Below, one piece after another: positions 50,694 through 58,600 of a stretch of 64,000 nucleotides of DNA; position 1 is the first letter of the stretch; each line of letters begins with the position of its first letter. The stretch is from assembly GCF_007830495.1 (NCBI RefSeq), contig NZ_VLKW01000009.1:238065-302064 (forward strand). Direction: 5' to 3'. The DNA comes from Pseudoduganella flava. GTDB lineage: Bacteria; Pseudomonadota; Gammaproteobacteria; Burkholderiales; Burkholderiaceae_D. Made by a program: the position numbers and the translations under genes. The notes under the pieces are model-generated. The model saw only the letters and a program-made list of their open reading frames with translations, did not search any database and was not told the DNA's origin.

Positions 50694-51809
50694 ATGGTTC
50701 GTCGTTTCATTGGCATGCTGCTGGCGTTCGTCCTGATGTGCTGGGGCGTGGCGCAAGCGCATCCGTCGCCGCAGTCCGAAGTGCTGCTGGAAGGGCATGC
50801 CGACCGCGTGCGGGCTGTCGTCACGCTGCCGCTGGACGAGCTGGCGCTGGCCCTGAAGCGCCAGCTCGTCGAACTGCCGTCCGGCCGCGTGCTGGTGGAC
50901 GACGCCACGCTGGCGGCCTACCTGACGGCGCACATCCGCCCGGTGGCGCCAGACGGGCGGGCATGGCTCGTCAAGGTCGACAACGTGCGCTGGCTGCAGT
51001 ACCAGCGGCCGGCGGACGTCGTCGCCGTGGTCACGCTGCGCCCGCCGGCCGGCGCGCCGCTGGACCGCTTCACGCTGGGCTTCGATGCGATCGCGCACGA
51101 GGTGCAGAGCCACCTGACCCTGGTGTCGCTGCGGCCCGATCCGGACGCGCCGGCGCGCATGCTGGGCGTGCTGCGCTTCGGCCAGCGCAGCATCGACGTG
51201 CGCGGCGCCGACCCGCGCTGGTGGGCCGGCATGCCGGAGCTGTTCAAGCTGGGCATGACGCATATCGCCGAAGGCACGGATCACCTGCTGTTCCTGCTGA
51301 CGCTGTTGCTGCCGGCGGCAGCGGTGGCGCGGGCAGGGCGCTGGGAGCGCGCCGGCGACATCCGCCTGCTGGCGCTCAACCTGCTGCGCATCGTGACGGC
51401 ATTCACGCTGGGTCATTCGCTGACATTGATGCTCGGTGCGGTCGGCGCAGTGGGGGTGCCGGAGCGCCCGGTCGAAGTGGCGATCGCCGCGTCGATCCTC
51501 GTCAGCGCGCTGCACGCCTGGCGGCCGTTGTTCCCGCGCCGCGAGGGCTGGATCGCCGCCGGCTTCGGCCTTGTGCACGGGTTGGCGTTCGCCTCGGCGA
51601 TCCGCGAACTGGAGCTGTCGGGCGGCCGGCTCGCGGCCGGCGTCCTCGCGTTCAATCTCGGCATCGAGACCGTGCAGGTGCTGCTCGTGGGGCTGGTGGC
51701 GCCGCTGCTGGTGCTGGCGGCGCGCTCGTCGTATGGCGATGTCGCGCGCCGGGGAGGCGCGCTGGTGGCGGGGGCGATGGCGGTGGTGTGGATTACGCAG
51801 CGGGTTTGA
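50694..51809 (+). CDS. HupE/UreJ-family membrane protein
   Basis: This 371-residue protein has a signal-like N-terminus (MVRRFIGMLLAFVLMCWGVA), an extracytoplasmic beta-rich domain (about 25-170) and six or so C-terminal membrane helices. These bear His-rich motifs of the HupE/UreJ_2 family: MTHIAEGTDHLLFLLTLLLP, FTLGHSLTL, LVSALHAWRP and GLVHGLAFA. It may transport nickel, cobalt or another metal, or assist a metalloprotein. It begins 1 bp after the DUF3500 stop codon. Confidence 0.85.
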   Translation: MVRRFIGMLLAFVLMCWGVAQAHPSPQSEVLLEGHADRVRAVVTLPLDELALALKRQLVELPSGRVLVDDATLAAYLTAHIRPVAPDGRAWLVKVDNVRWLQYQRPADVVAVVTLRPPAGAPLDRFTLGFDAIAHEVQSHLTLVSLRPDPDAPARMLGVLRFGQRSIDVRGADPRWWAGMPELFKLGMTHIAEGTDHLLFLLTLLLPAAAVARAGRWERAGDIRLLALNLLRIVTAFTLGHSLTLMLGAVGAVGVPERPVEVAIAASILVSALHAWRPLFPRREGWIAAGFGLVHGLAFASAIRELELSGGRLAAGVLAFNLGIETVQVLLVGLVAPLLVLAARSSYGDVARRGGALVAGAMAVVWITQRV

Positions 51810-52299
51810 TGCCGGCCTGCCGCGCGGCGGACAACGCCGCCTTGCGCATGAACCGAATCAGCAGGCGCGGCCCCGTGTACACGATGACGCCGTCGCGCTT
51901 GCCGATGGTGACCTCGCTCTCCGTCCATCGCAGCCAGGACGGCAGCTTCTGCCGGAACTGCTTGTCCTGGCCCGCGCCCCTCACCGCCACGTAATTCCAT
52001 TCGTCCAGCACGGCGGCGGCCGCCGCCTGTTCCGGCAAGGCGGTCGCGCTTACCGAGAACCGTGCCTTCCCGACAAACAACAGCGACGGCGTTCCGCCCA
52101 CCAGCGCTGCTGGCAGCGTGCCAAGTATCAGCCGGTGGTCTCCAAACAGCCAGATCAGCAGCCACACGGTTCCGATCACGCCTGCCATCGCCACTGCCCA
52201 CGACAGCAGCTGCGTCCATGACTGGAACAGGATCAGGTAACGCCAGTAGGGATCGGGCAGGGTGATCTGCGAGACGCGGTTGGTCGAATCGCTGTGCAT
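51793..52299 (-). CDS. Hypothetical membrane protein
   Basis: This 168-residue protein has two predicted membrane segments (about 21-50 and 54-75: LLSWAVAMAGVIGTVWLLIW and RLILGTLPAALVGG). A soluble part follows with WLRWTESEVTIGKRDGVIVY. It resembles small PH-domain-like membrane proteins (bPH type), which is only a suggestion. Its 3' end overlaps the convergent HupE gene by 17 bp. Confidence 0.68.
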   Translation of the reverse strand: MHSDSTNRVSQITLPDPYWRYLILFQSWTQLLSWAVAMAGVIGTVWLLIWLFGDHRLILGTLPAALVGGTPSLLFVGKARFSVSATALPEQAAAAAVLDEWNYVAVRGAGQDKQFRQKLPSWLRWTESEVTIGKRDGVIVYTGPRLLIRFMRKAALSAARQAGIKPAA

Positions 52300-52671
52300 C
52301 TGGGCCTCCTTGGGAATGGGAAAGAGCTGTCGCGTAGCGAAACGATGGTACGTGCCGGAACTGGCAGCACGGTGAGCGAAGTCAACAAGTCCGCCGGTAC
52401 GACGCCGGCAGACGGTCTCCCAACACTTTCAGCATAAGCCCATGCACCCGGGCTAAATAATCTTATGCAAATTCATTCGTGGTGCGTTTTATAACCCATC
52501 CATATGATGAAGCCTCTTCTATGCGTAAATCGCATCTAACGAAGATGAGTATCGCGGTGCTGCCACCCGCAGCAACCGCTGACCTGACCACAACCCACCT
52601 TACCGAACACGCGCCCGCCGCGGGGCAGGGCGCCGCTTTGCCCGAATCATTTGAACGAGAAAGGGAGTATC
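52300..52671. other. Intergenic region upstream of TonB receptor
   Basis: About 370 bp without a supported gene. It contains an AT-richer stretch (about 52430-52520) with an inverted repeat GCATAAG (52432-52438) / CTTATGC (52462-52468), which could be an operator or a fold in the receptor's leader. Small frames present here are not convincing. Confidence 0.5.
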
Positions 52672-55053
52672 TTGAATCAGCACACGACCCGCCAGCAGCC
52701 TGCCGCGCTTGCCCTGGCCCTGCTTGCAGCCTGCGCCGGCCCCGCGCTTGCCGCCGGCGACAATGCGCTTGTCGCGGCGATCGCCGGCGCGCCCGCCACC
52801 GCGGCACCCGCGCCCGACGCTGCCGACGCCGCGGAGCCCGCGCCTCAGGCCGAGGTGGCGGCCAGCGCGGAGCCCATCGTCGGCGCGTTGCAGACGGTGC
52901 TCGTAACGACGCGCCGCCGCGTCGAGAGCGCGCAAAGCGTGCCGACGCCGATGACGGTGCTGGGTGACGACGCGCTGGAAGGCAGCCGTATCTACCGCGT
53001 GCAGGACCTGCAGCAACTGCTGCCCAGTACCACCGTCAACTACGTCCATGCGCGGCAGCTGAGCTTTGCCGTGCGGGGCCTCGGCAACAATCCCGCCAGC
53101 GATGGACTGGAAGGCAGCGTCGGCATCTATCTCGACAATGTCTACCTGGCGCGGCCCGGCATGGCGGCATTCGATGCGCTGGACGTGCAGCAGCTGGAAC
53201 TGCTGCGCGGGCCGCAGGGCACGCTGTTCGGCAAGAACACGACGGCCGGGGTGCTGAACATCGCCACGAAGAAGCCCACGTTCACGCCGGAGCGCAGCGC
53301 GGAACTGTCGGGCGGGCGGTTCGGCTACGCGCAGGGCAAGCTGGTGCTGTCCGGCCCCATCACCGAGACGCTGGCGGGGCGCCTGTCCGCCTACAAGACG
53401 CATGACGACGGCTACATCACCAACCTGTACAACGGCGACAAGGTGCAGGGCGGCGACCGCCAGGGCGTGCGCGGCCAGCTGTTGTACGAGCCGGGCCGCG
53501 AGTTCAGCCTGCGCGTGATCGCCGACTACAACGAGGAGCAGTCGAACAACGGCACGCTGGTCTTCTACAGCGCGGGTCCCAGCGGCCGCGCGATCGCGCA
53601 GGCGCAGCTGGTGGGCGCGACGCCCGTGCTGGACCCGCGCCAGCGCGCCGTCAACCTGGACTCCGGCTCGAGCGTGACGGTGCATCAGGGCGGCGTGTCG
53701 GTCGAGGCCAACTGGACGTTCGCGGATGACGCGAAGCTGACCGCGATCAGCGCATGGCGCCGCTGGAACTTCGTGCCGCACAACGACGATGGCCTGCCGG
53801 TGCCCGTCACGCTGAACGTGGGCGCCTCCGCGAACCACAAGCAGTTCACGCAGGAGCTGCGTTGGGCCACGCCGTCTGGCCGCGCCTTCGAATCCGTCAT
53901 CGGCGCGTATTACTACTACCAGGAGCTGGCGAACGACTCGTTCACGGTGAACGGCCCGCTGGCGGACGTCTACAACGGCAACCCGGCCGGCGCGTGGGCC
54001 AACATCGTCAGCAGCGCGCCAGGGCAGCTGCGGGTGAACAGCTACGCGCTGTTCGGCCAGTCGACGTGGCACGCCACCGACAAGCTGGACCTGACGGCCG
54101 GCGTGCGCGTCAGCTACGAGGACAAGTGGGCGCGCGTCGTGCGGTACGCGCCGACGGGTGGCGCGGCCGTCAGCGGAGCGGCGCTGGCCGCGCGCAATGC
54201 CCGCTACGGCGCCTTCGAATCGGGCAACCTGGGCTTGACGCAGGACAGTCCGACGGCGCTGCTGTCGGCCGGCTACAAGGCCAGTAGCGAAGTGCTGTGG
54301 TACGCCAGCCTGTCGCATGGCGAGAAGTCGGGCGGCATCAACCTCGCGGTGCCGGGCGCCGGCGGCGTTGCGTCGATGCTGGTCGGGACGGAACGGGCCA
54401 ATGCGCTGGAACTGGGCGTGAAGAGCACGCTGCTGGACAACCGCCTGCAGCTGAACGGCAACCTGTTCGCGACGATCGTGCACGGCTACCAGAGCAATGC
54501 GTACGACCCGATCAGCCGCAGCTCCTATCTGACCAACGCGGGCGACGTGCGCACGCGCGGCATCGAGGTCGAGGCGGTGGCCACGCCGGTGCGTGGGCTC
54601 ACGCTGCGGGCGAACGGCTCGTTCAACGATGCCAGCTATCTGTCGTACTCGAATGCGCCATGCCCGCCGGAGCGCAGCGGCACGTTCTGCGACCTGTCCG
54701 GGCGCAACGCGCTCGTCAACGCGCCGCGCTGGATCGCCAACCTCGGCGTGCAGTACGCGCGCGCCGTCGCCGCCGGGCTGCAGGTCTATGCGAACGCCAA
54801 CTACGCGTACCGCGGCGCGACGTACGGCACGCTCGACGCGTCCGAGTACTCGAAGATCCCGGCCTACAGCGTCAGCAACGTGTCGTTCGGCGTGCGCAGC
54901 ACGCGCGGCGCGGCGTGGGACGTGTCGCTGTGGTTGAAGAACGCGTTCGACAAGCATTACTACACCAGCATGTGGAACAGCGGCTTCGGTTCCTACAACG
55001 CCGTCATCGGCACCCCACGCACCGCCGGCATCACCGGCCGGTATGAATTCTGA
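52672..55053 (+). CDS. TonB-dependent receptor paired with a sulfatase
   Basis: This 793-residue outer-membrane receptor starts at TTG (52672), chosen because AAGGGAG lies 4 nt upstream. The signal peptide (PAALALALLAACAGPALAAG) is followed by a low-complexity Ala/Pro/Glu stretch. The plug domain contains LLPSTTVNYVHARQLSFAVR, LELLRGPQGTLFGKNTTAGV and LNIATKKP. The long barrel ends in TAGITGRYEF, with a C-terminal Phe. It lies 12 bp before a sulfatase gene, so it may take up a sulfated organic molecule. The substrate is not established. Confidence 0.9.
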   Translation: MNQHTTRQQPAALALALLAACAGPALAAGDNALVAAIAGAPATAAPAPDAADAAEPAPQAEVAASAEPIVGALQTVLVTTRRRVESAQSVPTPMTVLGDDALEGSRIYRVQDLQQLLPSTTVNYVHARQLSFAVRGLGNNPASDGLEGSVGIYLDNVYLARPGMAAFDALDVQQLELLRGPQGTLFGKNTTAGVLNIATKKPTFTPERSAELSGGRFGYAQGKLVLSGPITETLAGRLSAYKTHDDGYITNLYNGDKVQGGDRQGVRGQLLYEPGREFSLRVIADYNEEQSNNGTLVFYSAGPSGRAIAQAQLVGATPVLDPRQRAVNLDSGSSVTVHQGGVSVEANWTFADDAKLTAISAWRRWNFVPHNDDGLPVPVTLNVGASANHKQFTQELRWATPSGRAFESVIGAYYYYQELANDSFTVNGPLADVYNGNPAGAWANIVSSAPGQLRVNSYALFGQSTWHATDKLDLTAGVRVSYEDKWARVVRYAPTGGAAVSGAALAARNARYGAFESGNLGLTQDSPTALLSAGYKASSEVLWYASLSHGEKSGGINLAVPGAGGVASMLVGTERANALELGVKSTLLDNRLQLNGNLFATIVHGYQSNAYDPISRSSYLTNAGDVRTRGIEVEAVATPVRGLTLRANGSFNDASYLSYSNAPCPPERSGTFCDLSGRNALVNAPRWIANLGVQYARAVAAGLQVYANANYAYRGATYGTLDASEYSKIPAYSVSNVSFGVRSTRGAAWDVSLWLKNAFDKHYYTSMWNSGFGSYNAVIGTPRTAGITGRYEF

Positions 55054-55065
55054 CGAGGAGATCAC

Positions 55066-56487
55066 ATGAGCAAAGACCGTAACATCGACCGCAAGCGGCG
55101 CGCCGTCGTCAAGGGCTTGTCCACGCTGGCCGTGCTGCCCGCCGCCGCACTGGCGAGGACGGGAACGGCCGGCGCCAGGCCGAACATCCTGTTCATCCTG
55201 GCCGACGACCTGGGCTGGGCGGACCTGTCCGTGTATGGCAATACCGACTTCCGCACGCCGAACCTGGACCGGCTGGCGGCGCAGGGCGTGCGCCTGACGC
55301 AGGCCTACTCGAATTCCGCCGTGTGCTCGGCCACGCGCTTCGGGCTGATCACGGGCCGCTACCAGTACCGGCTCCGCGGCGGGCTGGAAGAGCCGATCGC
55401 CGGCGCGTCCGACACGATCGGCCTGCCGCCCGATCATCCCACCTTGCCTTCGCTGCTGAAGGCGGCCGGCTACCGCACCGCGCTGTTCGGCAAATGGCAC
55501 CTGGGGTCCTTGCCGAACTTCGGCCCGTTAAAGAGCGGCTACGAGACGTTCTACGGCAACTACGGCGGCGCGATCGACTACTTCACGCACAAGCCGGGCG
55601 TCGGCGACAACGTCAAGGAAGACCTCTACGAAGGCGAGGTGCCGGTGCACGAGGTGGGCTATTACACGGACCTGCTGGGCGACCGCGCCGCCGCCTACAT
55701 CAGGCGCCAGACGAAGGACCAGCCGTTCCTGCTGTCGCTGCACTACACGGCGCCACACTGGCCGTGGGAAGGCCCGGGGGACGAAGCCGTGTCGAAGGAG
55801 GTGACGAACATCTTCCACTACGACGGCGGCGACCTGAAGACGTACGCGAAGATGGTGACGGCGCTGGACGCGTCGATCGGGCGGGTGCTGAAGGCGCTCG
55901 AGCAGAAGGGGCTGGCGGAGAACACGATCGTCGTGTTCTCCAGCGATAACGGCGGCGAGCGTTTCTCGAAGACGTGGCCGTTCGCGGGCCAGAAGACGGA
56001 GCTGCTCGAAGGCGGCATCCGCGTGCCCGCCATCGTGCGCTGGCCGGCCAGGATCAAAGCGGGGCAGGTCAGCGAGCAGGTGGCCATCAGCATGGACTGG
56101 CTGCCCACGTTGCTGGCCGCCGCCGGCACCGAGCCCGCGGCATCGCACCCGCCCGATGGCCGCAATCTGCTGCCGGTACTGGTGGGCGACGAGAAGCTCG
56201 TCGAGCGCACCCTGTTCTGGCGCTACAAGGCCAATGCGCAGCGTGCGGTGCGTTCCGGCGACTGGAAGTACCTGAAGCTGAACGGCAACGAGTTCCTGTT
56301 CGACCTGTCGAAGGACCAGCGCGAGCGCGCCAATCTGGCCGCGAAGTTTCCCGACAAGTTCGCTGACCTGAAGCTGCAATGGGAGCAGTGGAACGGCGAG
56401 ATGCTGCCGATCACGCCGGACGTGCGCACGCACGGCGTGAACGGCAAGGTGCAGGCCGATAAGTACGCGCCGGAAGGGACGGACTGA
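55066..56487 (+). CDS. Exported sulfatase (formylglycine-dependent)
   Basis: This 473-residue protein has a Tat-type signal (DRKRRAVVKGLSTLAVLPAA). The sulfatase signature C-S-A-T-R (C87 in NSAVCSATRFGLITGRYQ) fits C-x-(P/A)-x-R, where the Cys is converted to formylglycine. Metal ligands LFILADDLGW (D47, D48) and VVFSSDNGGE are present, as is the KWHLGSLP motif. It is probably a periplasmic aryl- or alkyl-sulfatase working with the TonB receptor encoded just upstream. The maturation enzyme (FGE) is not in this window. Confidence 0.92.
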   Translation: MSKDRNIDRKRRAVVKGLSTLAVLPAAALARTGTAGARPNILFILADDLGWADLSVYGNTDFRTPNLDRLAAQGVRLTQAYSNSAVCSATRFGLITGRYQYRLRGGLEEPIAGASDTIGLPPDHPTLPSLLKAAGYRTALFGKWHLGSLPNFGPLKSGYETFYGNYGGAIDYFTHKPGVGDNVKEDLYEGEVPVHEVGYYTDLLGDRAAAYIRRQTKDQPFLLSLHYTAPHWPWEGPGDEAVSKEVTNIFHYDGGDLKTYAKMVTALDASIGRVLKALEQKGLAENTIVVFSSDNGGERFSKTWPFAGQKTELLEGGIRVPAIVRWPARIKAGQVSEQVAISMDWLPTLLAAAGTEPAASHPPDGRNLLPVLVGDEKLVERTLFWRYKANAQRAVRSGDWKYLKLNGNEFLFDLSKDQRERANLAAKFPDKFADLKLQWEQWNGEMLPITPDVRTHGVNGKVQADKYAPEGTD

Positions 56488-56517
56488 ACCCCGCAGTGAT
56501 GGCACCGCCGAGCCCGT

Positions 56518-56562
56518 GTCCCAATGGGGTCTGACCCCATGTCCCAATGGGGTCTGACCCCA
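56518..56562. repeat. 23-bp tandem repeat with GGGTCTGACCCC core
   Basis: GTCCCAATGGGGTCTGACCC (first 20 nt of the unit) occurs at 56518 and again at 56541. It sits at the 3' end of the sulfatase gene and shares its palindromic core with the repeats at 20.9 and 63.66 kb. Confidence 0.8.
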
Positions 56563-56594
56563 GAAGGACACGAGGTCAGCGGTAGCCGGGCGCG

Positions 56595-57540
56595 TCAGCG
56601 CTCCGCCTGCGCCGTCGGGCGGGTGTGTGTCGTGTACGGCACCGGCAGCCAGTCGTACGCCTTGCCATCCTTGCGCACATAGCCGATGCCGGGGAACGGC
56701 GTGTGCGCGGCGGCGACCAGGTAGCCGCGCGATGCCGCATCGGCGAACGCCGCCTTGCGCTGGCGCTCCGCGGCCGGCGAATCCACGTCGAAGCGGATCG
56801 TGACCTCGGGTGCGGCGAACTGCACGTCCTTCACGTGCAACAGGTCGCCCCAGAAGCGCAGCTCGTGGCCGCCGCTTCGCAACGCATATACGGTGTGGCC
56901 GGGCGTGTGGCCGGTGGCTGGCCGGGTCCAGATGCCGGGCAACAGCTCGCTCTCGCCGTCGAACGTCTTCACCTTGCCGGCCGCCAGGTACGGCGCGAAC
57001 TGTTGTGCCGCCTGGTCGAAGCCGGGGCGCTGGTTCTCGGCCGCTTTCGGCTTGTTGGCGGCGTTCAGCCAGAAGTCGGCGTCGTGCCGGTTCACGTACA
57101 CCGTCGCGTTCGGGAACAGCATCTTGCCGTCCTGCGCCAGGCCGCCGGAATGGTCGCCGTGGATGTGCGTGATCAGCACCGCGTCGATGTCATCGGCGCG
57201 GTAGCCGGCCGCCCGCATCGGGTCCGAACAGGCTGCCGGCGCCCGTATCGACCAGCACGAGGTGCGTGCCCGTATTGACGAGGAAGGCGTTGATCGACGT
57301 TTCGACGTTCGGTGTCAAGTGGCTGTGCGTCAGGAGCGGGTTGACGCGCGCCGGCGTCGTATTGGTCAGCAGCTGGTCGAGCGGGATCGTCACCGTGCCG
57401 TCCGACACGGCCGTGACTTCCGCCGCGCCGATCGCGAAGCGGTAATAGCCGGGGGCCTGGGTGCCCGCCAGCGGCGCGGCCGCATGGACGGTCGCGGCGG
57501 CGAGCAGGCCGGCCAGCAGTGTGGATAGTGGTTTCTTCAT
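56595..57540 (-). pseudogene. Exported MBL-fold metallo-hydrolase, disrupted by a small deletion
   Basis: The N-terminal piece (ATG at 57540) encodes a signal peptide (MKKPLSTLLAGLLAAATVHA) and the MBL entry region through HLVLVDTGAGSLFGP. It then shifts frame and stops at 57190. The C-terminal piece (56595 to about 57218) resumes in another frame at RAAGYRADDIDAVLITHIHG with the catalytic H-x-H-x-D-H (THIHGDHSGG) and the later HTPGHTVY. About ten residues normally linking LFGP to NLRAAGYR are missing. A deletion of about 30 nt therefore seems to have broken the gene. It is divergent from the LysR gene, which may control it. Confidence 0.72.
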
Positions 57541-57629
57541 GTTGTTCTCCGGTTCGTATGCCACGCGGTTGCGTGGCGACGGGACACATGATGTATGCTG
57601 CCGCCATATCATTCAAATCGATTGGCGTA

Positions 57630-58556
57630 ATGGTGCATATCAGTGAGCGTGATTTCCGTGGCGTCGACCTGAACCTGCTCGTCACGTTCCTCGTGCTGAT
57701 GCGCGAGCGCAGTGTGTCGAAGGCGGCGCAGAAGCTGTTCGTCGGCCAGCCCGCGGCGAGCGCCGCACTGGCGCGGCTGCGCGAGCTGTTCGACGACCAG
57801 CTGCTGGTGCGCACGCCGGCCGGCATGGTGCCGACGCCGCGCGCGCTGGCGCTCGAGGCGGAACTGGCGCCGCTGCTGGAGCGGATGCAGGCCGCGCTGT
57901 TCGCGCCGGCCGCGTTCGACCCGGCCGCTGCCGAGCACACGCTGACGATCGGCATGCCCGACTGGGCCGAGTTGTGGCTGATGCCCGGCCTGTTCGAGCG
58001 CGTGCGCGCCGATGCGCCGGGCGTGCGCCTGGCGGTGCAGGCCTGCGATCCGTTTTCCGCCAGCGGCATGCTGGAACGGGGCGAGATCGACGCCTATGTG
58101 GGCGCACTGACGGGCGGGCCGGGCTGGCAGCGCGGCCGCCGCCTGCGGACGATGACGTTCCGCTGCCTGTACAACCCGGCGCTGCTGGGCATCGGGAGCC
58201 GCCGCGCGCTGACCGCGGAACAGTATGCGGCCCACCCGCACGTGCTGGTCAGCTACCGCGGCGCATTCGAGAGCGCGGCGGACGAGCGGCTGGCCGCGCT
58301 GGGCCTCACCCGCCACGTGCGCTTCGTCACGCCGCGCTTCGCGACGGTGCCCGAGCTGGTCCGCCGCAGCCCAGTGATCGGCACCGTGCCGGACGTGCTG
58401 GCGCGGCAGTGGGACGGCGGCCCGGACCTGACATCGAGCCCGGTGCCGTTCGACCTGCCAGGCTTCATCGCGACAGCGCACTGGCACGCGCGCCGCGACC
58501 GCGATCCGGCCCTTGGCTGGCTGCTCGACCTGATCCGCGAGTTGACGCGCAAGTGA
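57630..58556 (+). CDS. LysR-family transcriptional regulator
   Basis: This 308-residue protein has the N-terminal winged helix-turn-helix (about 12-70: RGVDLNLLVTFLVLMRERSV, SKAAQKLFVGQPAASAALARL) and the effector-binding domain. The start is the ATG at 57630, giving the usual MVHISERDFRGVDLNLL. It is divergently transcribed from the broken MBL-fold gene, the classic LysR arrangement, with 89 bp of shared control region. Confidence 0.92.
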   Translation: MVHISERDFRGVDLNLLVTFLVLMRERSVSKAAQKLFVGQPAASAALARLRELFDDQLLVRTPAGMVPTPRALALEAELAPLLERMQAALFAPAAFDPAAAEHTLTIGMPDWAELWLMPGLFERVRADAPGVRLAVQACDPFSASGMLERGEIDAYVGALTGGPGWQRGRRLRTMTFRCLYNPALLGIGSRRALTAEQYAAHPHVLVSYRGAFESAADERLAALGLTRHVRFVTPRFATVPELVRRSPVIGTVPDVLARQWDGGPDLTSSPVPFDLPGFIATAHWHARRDRDPALGWLLDLIRELTRK

Positions 58557-58600
58557 TTCATGGCAGACTGTTGCGATCTCAACCTCGTGGAGACGCTGCA

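Noticed and set aside
52479..52967. Open frame starting upstream of the TonB receptor
   Set aside because: It overlaps the receptor's signal peptide in another frame and turns into Arg/Cys-rich shadow sequence.
52600..55500. Very long minus-strand open frame (966 codons) opposite the TonB receptor
   Set aside because: Its composition is Arg/Ala/Gln/His-rich without domains, as expected for the antisense frame of a GC-rich gene; the plus-strand frame has clear receptor motifs.
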